Shown here: positions 1 through 10,412 of the stretch, piece after piece
Layout: each line of letters starts with the position of its first letter
How positions within the stretch are numbered: position 1 is the first letter of the stretch
Assembly (NCBI GenBank): GCA_019188255.1
Contig: JAETXT010000006.1
Location: 2,790,001 to 2,854,000 of the forward strand
DNA from: Verticillium longisporum
Taxonomy: Eukaryota; Ascomycota; Sordariomycetes; Glomerellales; Plectosphaerellaceae
Direction: 5' to 3'
DNA length: 64,000 nucleotides
Program-made: the position numbers and the translations under genes
The notes under the pieces: model-generated
What the model saw: only the letters and a program-made list of their open reading frames with translations
Databases searched by the model: none
What the model was told of the DNA's origin: nothing

Positions 1-348
1 CGCGAGTAGTGCAGGCTCGCGGCCTCCTTGGAGTGCAGGGGGATGAGGCCGAGTCGGTGTGCGATGAACTCGTCGGCGAGGACGGATGTGTTGGCCTCAA
101 TCTCGACGAGATCAATGGCGACAATGGGGACTTCGGCTTGGATGACGCGACGGAGCGAGTTGGCGAACGAGAGGTGGCAGTTGGACAGGTTGAAAACGAC
201 GCGGTCGGCCTCGGTCTGGTGCGCAACTGAATCAGTACGAGAGCAGCAATGCAGCGCGCGGACAGGGCTGCCGAGGGAAACCTACGTTGGAGATCTTGAC
301 AGAGGGACCGCCGACCTCGTTGTCAAGCAGCATGGGTTCGTAGTCCAT
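1..348 (-). CDS. rpb3: RNA polymerase II subunit RPB3, 5' part (cut by window edge)
   Basis: This encodes the N-terminal ~97 residues of the RPB3/RpoA-like subunit, which pairs with RPB11 to nucleate RNA polymerase II assembly in the nucleus. Exon 1 runs 348-282 (start MDYEPMLLD) and exon 2 runs 226-1; the rest lies left of the window. Exon 2 reads [14 protein letters not shown], then [18 protein letters not shown] and [12 protein letters not shown], the hallmark of the RPB3 dimerisation domain. The family expects a valine-rich VKI start, seen in exon 1. The splice model needs the weak donor GTTTCC at 281 to keep frame; the better-looking donor GTAGGT at 285 would break it. That may reflect a missing base, given the indels elsewhere in this sequence. 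Family identity is clear; the exon 1 boundary is less certain. Confidence 0.93.
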
Positions 349-935
349 CTTTGCCTGCTCCTGCCGGTCGCGCGTGAATGAGTGACGGTGTCTGCCGGAG
401 GCGAGATCGCGAGGCTGAAGAGGTGGAGAGGGAACGTCAGCAATTCGATGAGTTTTGCATTCGGGTGAAGCGCCGTCCTCGCCTGTCGCCTTTGTCGATT
501 GTTGCGGGACGGTTGTGGTGTTGAGGTTGGACCTCTACGAGGGACCATTATTTTCGTGATTAGATAAGCTGCTGCTGGGCAGCTGCTTTCACTCCATGCA
601 CCTTGTTTGGTAGGTATATTGCCTGAACAAACCACCTCCCCAACACGCTTTCGACTCCCATGCCCATCAACATCAGTCTTGCTACAGCCCATCATGAAGC
701 CGTTCGACGCAGCTCGCTCTTTCATGAATTCGATCTGGTTCTCTGAGGTGACGCATTCAAACGGCGGATGACCCCGTTTCCCAACATCGTTCGGTTTACA
801 AGCTCAGACAGTCGCCGTCGATCTGGACCCTCTGTGCACTCCTCTATCGCGGTTTCTCTCCTCTCGGATCCTGGATCGACACATTTGGAAAGACAGTGTC
901 CTTTTCAAGCATCGACTTCATCGCGATTCTTATTT
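349..935. other. upstream region of rpb3
   Basis: No gene is supported here. The stretch should hold the promoter and 5' leader of the leftward rpb3. Open frames on both strands lack any recognisable family or codon pattern. Confidence 0.5.
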
Positions 936-1652
936 TCATCTTCTTCTGACACAACCCGCTGTCTTTTCAGGCACGGTGCTGAGCCTGTTGGGCCATTTCA
1001 CCAACTCTGCGTGTATAATCCTTAGTCGTGGCTCGATCGCTGCGTCGAAATCCCGACGACCATGTTCACCTCGTACCTCAGACAGCCTAAGCCTGAGGTC
1101 CAGTTGGATGGTCTTGAGGTCTATGGTATTTGTTAGGGTTGTGCAGCAAGACGTCTCGTGGAGGGTTGTCTGACCTCTCAGGGCCTCTTCGTCCGTTTCC
1201 ATGCATACCTTGTCCATCTCGATCAAAGATTGAACTTGAGCGGCAATCTCGACACAGACTCCCGCTGAACCCGTCGTTGGTGTTTTGCTCCACACCTTCA
1301 ATTTCTTCTTGTGAGGTCCGAATATTTCAAGCATTTCGCGCACCGAGTCGCCCATGTTCTTGAGCATTTCGGACGCGGCGTCATTGTCGGATACTTGCGA
1401 ACCCTGTGATAAGCGTGATCGATTTGACTCGCAGGATGGGGGTCGTCGTTCAAGCCGGTGTGAATCCTCATCGGGAACGAGGTTGTGAGTATTGCTTTGT
1501 GCCCTGCCATCCCTCGAGCCTGAAGCCTCCCCCTTCGAGGAACATCTTTTCCAAGCTTTGGAAATGAGAGCCGTCCGCCCTCGCTTTTCGCTCTGGGTGC
1601 CCCCCGACCGCCATTTCTCAGACCCTTCACGTCCACGTGAGGACCGGGTCAT
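936..1652 (-). CDS. hypothetical protein, doubtful (238 aa)
   Basis: One uninterrupted frame from an ATG at 1652 to a stop at 936 gives 238 residues. I do not recognise it. The N-terminal third is rich in Arg, Ser and Lys (low complexity). The middle, around EMLKNMGDSVREMLEIFG and VCVEIAAQVQSLIEMDKVC, is helical in character and could form a coiled coil. The C-terminus is basic and ends in a run of arginines. No signal peptide or membrane segment is seen. The frame is long for chance, but GC-rich DNA here produces many long shadows. It lies in tandem behind rpb3 with about 590 bases between them. It could be a lineage-specific gene, part of a spliced gene, or noise. Confidence 0.35.
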   Translation of the reverse strand: MTRSSRGREGSEKWRSGGTQSEKRGRTALISKAWKRCSSKGEASGSRDGRAQSNTHNLVPDEDSHRLERRPPSCESNRSRLSQGSQVSDNDAASEMLKNMGDSVREMLEIFGPHKKKLKVWSKTPTTGSAGVCVEIAAQVQSLIEMDKVCMETDEEALRGQTTLHETSCCTTLTNTIDLKTIQLDLRLRLSEVRGEHGRRDFDAAIEPRLRIIHAELVKWPNRLSTVPEKTAGCVRRR

Positions 1653-2157
1653 GCTGGCAGAGGGATTGTGGCAGCAACAGGCGAAGGAAAGCGTGTCGAT
1701 AGCAGGTTGGGCGAGCGCCAAAAGTCGGGAAAGAATCTGGAGAACGCGAAAGGTTTGGTTTCTGCCCGCAGGCTGCAGCGAACGACGAACATGATTAACT
1801 CTTTACTACACAATTAACCCCCCTCCGCGAGGCTCTCTCTCATGCCGGTACCACTCCAACGGCCAGCCTTATCTGACAAGCCGCCCAGAAGGAGGTGGGC
1901 AGGCAACGAGCTAGATCCGCAATGAATGGGTACACAAACGGTCTCGTCAGCTGAGCCGCCCATCTTGCGCCAACCAGCAGCGAACAAGTCTGATGCATGG
2001 ATGTATTTCCATTCGACGACTCCTCCCTAAAGGTTGCATGCTGCAATGCAGCCGTTTCGGAACACTGCCACAACGCAAATCGTTAAGACTGCCTCATCCC
2101 ACCGGACACGAAAACACCCTGCACATCCGAAGCCTCTCCCCCGCACAGCCTGGCACG
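1653..2157. promoter_or_regulatory. intergenic, promoter side of the DUF6594 gene
   Basis: No gene is seen. The last ~100 bases are C-rich and pyrimidine-rich, as expected for the leader of the rightward gene starting at 2158. Confidence 0.4.
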
Positions 2158-2990
2158 ATGACGGATCCGGAGAGTCTGAAGAGATACGTCGACAGTTCAC
2201 TCCGTGAAGAAGAGGACTTTCATTTCCTCCGATTCGAATATCTCCAACGCCTCAACTTGACCAACTTCTACATCACGCTCGCCCACCAGAAGAGCAGGCT
2301 GAAGAAAGAAGGGTTGCGCTCCGAGGAAGACGGCGCGAAACTCCAAAAGCTCCTCCGGGACTATGGTGCGCTCTGCTCTGACGTCCCCCAGACACTCTTC
2401 TTCTGACGGCGCGAACAAGAAAATGCTGACGAATGGGTGAATACGCAGCAACTGCGATCCGTGACTACCGCTACCTCCACTCGAGCAAGGCCGTGCCCGT
2501 GACCAAGAGCGGCGAGCGAAAGGCCCTACTCGAGGCCTCCTTGCGGTTCGAGGACGGGTTTCCCCACTCTTTCGCCAGCCATTACCACTTCTTCGAGGAC
2601 GAGACGGCACAGATCGACCCCCTGCGCCGGTCTCTCATGGCCTCTCTGCCCAAGGTCCTGACCTTCTCGAGTGAGGAAAAGGGCCGGCGCGCACGGGAGT
2701 ATCATGACGGGGACCCTCCGCATCAGGTCTCGACGTTCGTCGACCGTCTGGCCCGGTTCCTCATCGCGCTGACGGGCGGCGGCTTCCTCATCGGACCCAT
2801 GATCATCATGGCGCTGGGACCCTCAATGGCCAAGAGTCTCATCACCGTGTCCGTTGCGCTGGTGCTCTTCTCGCTGGTCCTCTCCTTTGGTATTCGGGTT
2901 TCCAACATTGAGACGCTCGTCGCGACGGCGACGTACGCTGCCGTCCTGGTGGTCTTCGTCGGCACGAGCTCCGCAGATGGCGGCAGCTGA
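2158..2990 (+). CDS. DUF6594 family membrane protein (249 aa)
   Basis: Two exons, 2158-2365 and 2449-2990, join in phase 1 at TAT G|CA to give 249 residues. The fold order is that of the fungal DUF6594 family: an N-terminal helical part with FEYLQRLNLTNFYITLAHQK, a linker YATAIRDYRYLHSS (across the splice), and a C-terminal block of three membrane segments at about residues 172-193 (FLIALTGGGFLIGPMIIMAL), 197-217 and 225-243 (ATATYAAVLVVFVG). The family is widespread and often expanded in Pezizomycotina; its function is unknown. The start was chosen because ATG at 2158 begins the conserved N-terminus and follows a C-rich leader. The 83-nt intron has GT/AG ends. No defect is seen in this copy. 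Confidence 0.85.
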
Positions 2991-3258
2991 GTCTATGTTA
3001 GGGGTATGGATTTGATAGTCTGTTTCTTACGTATCAATGACAACTTGAAATCTCTACAGATTGACTGTTCATCCTGTTACTTCGTCCTTGACTAGGCCCA
3101 GCAACACACTTTTCACTAAACATCAGATCACATATTTGCGGAACACTTTTGATTGAACATTATTGATATTAGTTTGCCGCAACGCCATGCCGCCAAGTAT
3201 ACTAATCTACGAAAAAGGTTTGTACACATTGAATGTAGAAAAGAAAGGGAAAAATATT

Positions 3259-5657
3259 TTAAGCACCGCCAACAGTCTGGCCCAGGTTCAGGGTGACGGG
3301 CGATCCGTTGAGAGTGACCCACTGGATGGGCGGCTCGCTGCCGACCTGGTCGGCCTGGACGGCGCCGGAGCTGGTAACGGTGCCGGCAGGGATGGTGACG
3401 GGCACGGGCACGCGGCACGAGTTGCCCTTGGCCGAGACGGTGACGGACGAGATGGTCGTGCCGTTGCTGTAGCTGTACGAGAGCTTGGGCTCGCACTGAT
3501 CGAGGGCCATCCTGTCGGAGAAGCTCTTGCCGATGTCGTCGTGCTTCAGCGACGTGATGGGCCAGTTGGTCAGACGGCCCATCTCCTGTGTGATCGTCTC
3601 GACCCAGGACATGATCAGCGACATCTTGCCCGTCTGCGAGCCGACCGTGATGGACGGCATGTCGATCTGGCGCATGTTGGCCTGGTGGAACATGTAAGGG
3701 TCCGCGTGCAGACCGAGAAGGTGACGGGTGTTCTCAGCACGTGCGTTATCGAGCAGGCTATTAAAGTCGCCCTTGCCAGCCGACGTCTCGATCCACTCGC
3801 GGGTCGTGCACTCTGCCGTGTCACAGTTGAAGTAGATGGTCGTCGCGTACCGCGGGATAATAAGAAGACCGTCGTAGCCATTATCGGCCACGTTGGAGAT
3901 GAGAGGCCAGTACTCGTTCTTGGCACGGAGAGGAGGGCGGGTGTTGTCGCCGACAACGTTGGTGATACCGTTGGTCATCCAGGCGCGAATAGCATCACCG
4001 TTATGCATACCCGTAATCGCGGGAGGGACCAGGCCCTTGGGCGAGAACTTGGTCGCCTTATCGATACCCATCTGCGTCATCCAAGCCTGGTTGAACTGAA
4101 TCTCGCGCTCAGTATCCTTATAGGTAGCGTTATTGAGGCCCATGTGGGTGAAGGTATGGGACAGGTGGGCGAAGGCGTTGAGGTTGGACGAGTCAAGGAA
4201 CCAGCTAGCAAACTCGTCACGCTGAGCGCAGGTCTTGGACCATCCGTACTCGGTGAACTCGGTGCCCCAGATATCCTGACCAGTGCCCAAGGGCTTCTGG
4301 AATTCCAGAGGAGTGTCAATCTGCTCGGGGTAGTCAACGGCGTAGTTGGGGTTGCAAACGCCGTCCTGTGGCCTGTTGTCCGCAGTGGCCGAGATGATAT
4401 CGCCGTTGCCGTTGTGCGCAAGCTCGAGCCAAAACTCAGAACCGGCAGCCAGGCGGCTGTTGATATCACGCTGCCAGGCGATGTGGGCGTCCAGGTCTCC
4501 TGTGCGGATCTTGAAGACAGTGCCGGCAGGGTAGTAGAGATCGGTCTCGAGCTGCAAGTCATCGACCTGCGCAGAGAGATGGACCTTGCGCTTGCCGAGG
4601 AACAGGCCACGCGTCATCCAGTGAATGTGAGAGTGCTGGAGGTAGTTGGACGTAGCAGACCACTCGGGAGCCCAGCTGGTGAACCAGACGAATTGCTCAC
4701 GGCCATCAAAGTTGTGATGACGGCAGCAGCGCCCTCAACGACGCCAGGACCGCCAGCAAACTTGGCAACTTGCTTGGTGGTCTTGGTGTCGGTGATGGTG
4801 GCAGGGTAGTGGTACAACCCCTGGCTGCTGACGCCGGCGTTGACCTTCAGGTTGGCAGTGGGGAAGTCAGAGACGTCAGTGAAGCTGATGAGCTGCTCGA
4901 CGCCGACACCACAGCAGCCCTCGCCGGCTGCGGCACCGAAGAGGGGGCCGGGATACTCGTTGATGCGGACCATGCGGACGCCAAAGGCGAGCTGGTACTT
5001 GTGAATAGCATCCCACTGCTCAGTGGTCACAGCAGAGCGCCATCCGTCCGTGTACTCGTACGCAATGGCATCGACAATTATGATGGCACCAAAGTTGCCC
5101 TTGGAGCCGGAGAACAGCTCGGGCAGAGGAGCACCGGCCTGGGGAATGGCCAGGCCCTGGAAGGGGATACCATAGCCCTTGAGGCCGGCGCTACCGGCGG
5201 CGATGCCGGTATCGTCACGGGCCAGGATGAGAACGGTGCTGTCACAGCTAGAGGCGCTGGGCAGAGCAGTGCCAGCGGTGCCACTCGAGGTGGTGGTGCC
5301 GGTGCCGGTGCTGGTGGCGGTGGCAGCGGCCGTGGTGGTGACGACGGTCGCAGGGACCGAAGTGGAAGTGGTAGTGCGGACGCCGATAGGGGATGTGGTC
5401 GTGGTGACGGCAGGGACCACAGGTCTCGTGGATGTGGTCGTGGCAGCAGCAGGCCTCGAAGTCGTGGTGGTCGTAGTGGGCTTGCAGATCTTGAAGATCT
5501 TGCAGTTGACGGTATCAATGATGTTAGTGATAACGACGCTGATCTGCCTCGACTCGAGCTCGTTGCCACAGTCGCCGGTGACGAGGCAGTGAGGCGCTGG
5601 TGCCGGAGAGGTAGCCGCCAGGCCCACCAAGGCCGCGAGGACAAAGCTGGAGCGCAT
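3259..5657 (-). CDS. agd3-like: Agd3-like secreted polysaccharide deacetylase (CE18 type), one frameshift
   Basis: The product (about 799 residues once the shift is bridged) matches the architecture of Agd3, the secreted de-N-acetylase that partially deacetylates galactosaminogalactan in Aspergillus fumigatus. From the ATG at 5657 it has a signal peptide (MRSSFVLAALVGLAATS), a Thr/Ala/Pro-rich low-complexity stalk at about residues 60-125, an N-terminal domain starting STVLILARDDTG with FGVRMVRINEYPGPLFG, then the catalytic part with VDDLQLETD (Asp pair near 363) and HTFTHMGLNNATY (His pair near 500). The Asp pair and HxxxH correspond to NodB-like metal-binding motifs. The reading frame breaks at 4707-4713: before it ...GAAAVITT, after it FDGREQFVWFTSW, which is continuous in the family. 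One missing base explains this. There is no intron signal there. None of the other GAG cluster genes (uge3, sph3, ega3, gtb3 types) is nearby. Confidence 0.88.
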
Positions 5658-6555
5658 GGTGTTTTTTGAGGGGCTCTTGATCCTCGAAGGATCGAAAGGC
5701 TCAAGCTTCAAGCGAGTGAGTGAACGAATAGACTTGAAACAGTCAACGAAAGTAAAGGAAGACTTATAGAAGTCAACCAGGAAACGAATGATACCGCAAG
5801 AGGCCGATGAGAGACAAGGGAGCAGAAGGCCGGGATAGCAGACAAGATGATGAGACTTATATACCAAACCACGGCCAGCTGTCGATCGAGTCTGGGGAAG
5901 CCCAACAAGGCACAGCAGGTCTGTTTCCCAGGTCCGGCTGACTTCAGAAACAACGGACAAAGAAAGGAGCGTGCGTCCACGTTGCCGTGGTCCGCGATGG
6001 CCCACGCTGGACCCCCTTCGTGGATGAGATTTTGGGGGTCTAAACATAGGGTGGTGTGCCGAGCTAGAGACGGCTTGATGTTGTACCCGGTATGCAGGTA
6101 CAGGCCAAGGCTCGGGCCCAGGAGCTGCTCAGGCGGCAAAATCCTACGAAGGCGGGCCATGGTGGGTGGGCATGGGGATGCCAGGGATTCCGGTGACGAC
6201 CTGCAGTCCGGTGGTGCGAGGTTTCCCTTCGCCAGGGGATCCTTTTCCCTCGAGCTCGCCGCGATAGACGTGATGTTAGCGTCCAAGCTATACCGATCTG
6301 GACGCACATGGGCACCGGTGCTGCCCACACAGACCCCCCCTGAATTCCATACAGGCGAGAGGCGCCACGACGGACGACGCTGGTGCTTGGCAGGCCTTGG
6401 CAGCGGTCGCGATTCCTGGGTCCAGGGTTTCCAGCCAGGCCCAAGTCGAGTGCAGTCAGGAACAAATATCGAGACGGCTTGCGGTGGCCCTACGTTGGCG
6501 CGGAAAGGTGGGATCAGATGAGCACATCAATGCCATTCCTGGCCAAGTGCCGTCT

Positions 6556-6600
6556 GATGCGTCGATGCGGTCGATGCGGTCGATGCGGTCGATGCGGTCG
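6556..6600. repeat. 9-bp tandem repeat (GATGCGGTC)
   Basis: Four perfect copies of GATGCGGTC follow one 8-bp copy lacking a G. It lies in non-coding DNA. Confidence 0.95.
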
Positions 6601-6956
6601 GACCCAAGGGGAGGGGCCAGGGCTCAGCGATTACCAGAAACGGCGAGTCTCACGCGAAGGGTAGCCCTGGGGTGGGTAGAACCGTCGTTTGGTCTAGCGG
6701 CCGGATCGCCACGCTGAGAGATCCATCCATTGTTGCGATGTTTCTGTCGGGGACCCAGTCGACCGGGGTTTTGTCTGGCCATCAAGTGCCATGTTGTTTT
6801 GGAAGTTCGCAGCGGGTTTGACTCCCATGTGGATTGAAGCTCCCATACGATTTTGGGGGGAAAGCGTTGGTCAGACAGACGGGCGAGACCCTCGTGGCGT
6901 GTCGTTCCAGTGCCACAAGCTTTGATCCCCAGTCTGGCCATCACCAGTCTGCCCAT

Positions 6957-6978
6957 CATCAGTCAGTCAGTCAGTCAG
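6957..6978. repeat. CAGT tetranucleotide repeat
   Basis: About five copies of the 4-bp unit CAGT in a non-coding stretch. Confidence 0.9.
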
Positions 6979-7332
6979 AAGACTTCAGACGAAAGAGGCG
7001 CAGACAGACAAGAGAGGGATCGAGCACCGGGGATGACCCTGTCGATGGGCTGAGATGGCGAACGAGAAGAAAAAAAAAATCCGAATTCCTGGGGGGTCCG
7101 TTCAGCGTCTAGGTGGGTTGTGTGGTGACGATGCGTGCGTCTGATGTTGTTTGGCCTCTGGTTGTTCATTCGCCATTGAAGAGGAAGCAGCTCCAAGCGT
7201 CAGGCAGGCGGAGCCCGCAGCCTGAAACAAAATTGGCGATTGGTGGGTGGGTGGTGGGTGGTTCGCTTCTGATGCAGGTCGATCGGGTTTTTCTCCGATG
7301 GTCCCTCCTCCTGAGTCAGCAGAGGCGTCTGC

Positions 7333-7394
7333 TTGGACGTTTGGACGTTGGGCGTTGGGCGCTGGGCGTTGGGCGTTGGACGTTGGAACGTTGG
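7333..7394. repeat. imperfect GTTGGGC/GTTGGAC repeats
   Basis: Seven to eight imperfect copies of a 7-9 bp unit (TTGGGCG or TTGGACG). It lies in non-coding DNA. Confidence 0.85.
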
Positions 7395-8921
7395 GGTGAA
7401 GAAGGTGCCGTCGAAGCCACTGAAGCCGCTGTGGTTCCTCCACCGTTTACCACCTTCAGCGGACGCCAGGTACTGAAAAGAAGCAAATACGAGTCAACCC
7501 ACCTTCTCCCCCCCTCCCGGCCCCTGGCCCCTGGCCCCTGGCTCCTGATCGAATACCTCCTTAGATCCTAGCCTGCATGGTGTGCCTTGCATCTACTGTG
7601 AGGTACCAACCTACTTTAAAGCTACCGTGCAAATCTGCGTGCCATGGTGCGTGGGCCGGGACGATCACACCGGGCGGCCTCGAAGGTTTGTTTGGGTGCA
7701 TGCCGGGTGCTTGGTGAGCTTGTTGAGCTGTGTTGGCGAGCCGCTTGGTGGTGCGCGCAGCTTTTGGCGGTGGCTTCTTGGCAGTTTGGTGTTCTTGGCC
7801 CAGCGGAAACCGGTGAGCCTATGAGTGAGTAGATGCACACGCAAAGACACAGCATCGCTTCCTCGAGGGAGACTAAATTGGAAAGGGGGCCAAAAGAAAG
7901 GAGGCCCCGGCGGCAGCTACCCAAGCTACCGTACCTTAGCCTTATGTGCCTTAGCGACCTACTGTGCCTTACTGTAGGACCTGAGGGGTGGGCCCCCCGA
8001 ACCTCGTCCGTCCCCTATGCCGGCATCCGACCGCCCGATTCCGTGCTCCGCTTGGTCTCTGGTGTACATAGACTACTACATGGTAGCTCATGCTATGCTT
8101 TTCCTTGGTGTATAAATTATTGGCAGCGCAACTTCATTTTCGCCTTCTTGGCAATTCTTGGCCCTGCAATGCTTCGCTGTCAAGTTGTCTTCACTTGCTT
8201 TTCGGCCGTGAAATGGTTGTTCAGCACCGCCTACCGCCCGCCAAAGCTGTTGGACGCCTTCCTCTTGGCCTCTCGTGCGAACATGTTCTGTGGTACAAAC
8301 AAGTTGCCCTTGCCATTCGAGCCGTGTTCCCCACAAGATGTCGCAGGCCCAGCTCAGCTGCACGGTCATGATTGACATGGGAGAAGAAAAGCAAAGACAT
8401 GCCAGTGAAGCGAATCAAGACGTCATCTACCCATAATTTGTCACATTTTGAGCTCACGGCCCGGGCAGTTGAAGAAGCCCTCGTGTAAGACTGGCCGTCC
8501 GGGACTCTCTCGACACATATTATCCACCCTTTGTCATTGGCCATTCGTCCTCCGGCGGCCATTGGTCACAAATACTGTGGCCAGAAGCCCAGCACGGCCC
8601 GCGTCGGCTTCTTCTTCAACGCTGCTGTCCGATTCGGCACAAGGCTAGCAGCCGGCATCAGTCGGCAGCCAGCGGCCAGCGGCCAACTGCACCAGCTGGC
8701 GGCCGGCAAAGACAGCAGACAGCAGCCAGCAGCACCAGCAGAGCTTGGCTCTGACCCTGCGCCTTCTCCCGTCAGCCGGTGACATCTGGACCCGATAAAA
8801 TTTCAATTCCGCCTTCGCAACACCACGCATCATCACCAACCCCAACCTCACGCGACCACGAACACGACATTGTCATCTCTAACTTCCTTCCCTAATATCA
8901 CCATCCCCTTCCACATTCACC

Positions 8922-9739
8922 ATGCTTCGCAAGGTCATCACCTCTGGCGCCCGCGCCACCCGCTCGGCCGCTCGTGCCCCCGCCGCGTCCCAGGCTCTCC
9001 TCCGCCCCCAGTTCCAGCAGACCCAGACCTTCGCCCCTGCCTTCAGGTTACGCGCCGCCCAGCCCGCCGTGTTGCGATGGTACAGCTCCGAGCCCGACTC
9101 CAAGGATGATGCCACGGCCAAGGAGGGTGATGCCGCTGCCCCCGAGAGCGCCAACCCCGAGCTCGACGCCCTGAAGAAGCAGCTCGAGGCCAAGGAGAAG
9201 GAGGCCCTCGACTGGAAGGTGAGCATCATATTCAAAGCATACCCGGCCTCCCATGACAGCATGACGTCTAACAAACATCTCCACCCTTCCAGGACAAGTG
9301 CCTTCGCTCGGTCGCCGACTTCCGCAACCTCCAGGACCGCACCTCCCGCGAGATGAAGTCGGCCCGCGACTTTGCCATCCAAAAGTTCGCCAAGGACCTC
9401 ATCGACTCGATCGACAACCTCGACCGCGCCCTCGGCATGGTGCCCGAGTCCAAGCTGTCGCCCGCCGCCGACGCCTCCGAGGCCGCCAAGGACCTCGCCA
9501 ACCTGCACGAGGGCCTGCGCATGACCGAGACGGTCCTCATGAACACGCTCGAGAAGCACGGCCTCGAGCGCTTCAGCCCCGAGGGCGACAAGTTCAACCC
9601 CAACGAGCACGAGGCCACCTTCATGACGCCCCAGCCCGGCAAGGAGGACAACACCGTCTTCCACGTCCAGTCCAAGGGGTTCAAGCTCAACGGCCGCGTG
9701 CTGCGCGCTGCCAAGGTCGGCGTTGTCAAGAACAAATAA
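8922..9739 (+). CDS. mge1: mitochondrial GrpE, nucleotide exchange factor Mge1
   Basis: Exons 8922-9218 and 9293-9739 join in phase 0 (74-nt intron, GTGAGC...TTCCAG) to give 247 residues, a normal length for fungal Mge1. GrpE removes ADP from mitochondrial Hsp70 (Ssc1) in the matrix, driving the import motor and protein folding. The first ~50 residues form a basic presequence (MLRKVITSGARATRSAARAP). A long helix follows (ELDALKKQLEAKEKEALDWK then DKCLRSVADFRNLQDRTSRE), then the four-helix bundle and the beta domain with EKHGLERFSPEGDKFNPNEH and the C-terminal FKLNGRVLRAAKVGVVKN. All GrpE landmarks are present and the frame is intact. The start at 8922 follows a CA-rich leader (CACATTCACCATG). 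Confidence 0.97.
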
Positions 9740-10412
9740 ATGGCCAACCCGTTTGCCGCTTTTGGAGATGCTTGATGCGTCTCTGCTGGCTGCGCGACAG
9801 AGAGAGAATCGGATGAGAGAGATGAGGGGCGACGCTGCTTGAGGCGGGTCGCCCGTGTATTACTACTGAAACCAACAACAACTACAACACTACCGACTTT
9901 GACATGGAATGCGCCGTCGGGCTTTCCATGTCAATGTGTACAATGCTCCCCTCATGACGGAAGAAGAAAGATCAGTGGAAGACGAAGACGGACGGAAGAC
10001 GCCATGTTCAATGTCTAGTCAACTGGACAGGCCGGGAAAATGTATCTACATAAACTGCATGTGACATCGCAAATAGGCATGGTCGGCGATGTATCAAGTA
10101 CAAGACGGCGGAGGGTCGTCACGTCACGTCACTGGCGCGCAGCAAGCCCACGGGCAGTCAAGCGTTATACAAAATAATACTACATACTTGGACAGTCGCA
10201 TCTGTTTCCCTGCTTGAGGAGTTGCTGTCCGCCATTTTGAAACCGCAAGAGGGTATCATCAGAGTGGTGAAAAGGAGACCAAACAGAAAAAAGAGAAGCA
10301 GCCAGAAGACAAGCAAAGAAAGGAAAAGTCCAAACGCCTCATGTTGCCCAAATTTCCATCCCCTCCATTCGTCGTCGCGCGCAAGGGCAGCAAAACAGAC
10401 ATAAAGAATGCA
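9740..10412. other. intergenic, convergent 3' ends
   Basis: No gene is seen. This is the space between the convergent mge1 (+) and the unknown gene ending at 10413 (-), and should hold both 3' UTRs. Confidence 0.6.

Larger units (their letters stand above)
5658..8921. other. intergenic 3.3 kb between agd3-like and mge1
   Basis: I see no supported gene. The left end should be the promoter of the leftward agd3-like gene and the right end, C-rich, the promoter and leader of mge1. Simple tandem repeats at 6556-6600, 6957-6978 and 7333-7394 are listed separately. Stretches near 7586-7606 and 7923-7990 hold several copies of ACCTTA/TAGGT-like words. Open frames here are low in complexity or lack a credible start. 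Confidence 0.6.

Noticed and set aside
3163..4809. 548-codon open frame on the plus strand
   Set aside because: It is antisense to the Agd3-like gene, with shadow composition (Val, Gly, Arg, Asp) and no family match.
8879..9664. 261-codon frame on the minus strand
   Set aside because: Antisense to mge1; it runs through the mge1 intron and has shadow composition.
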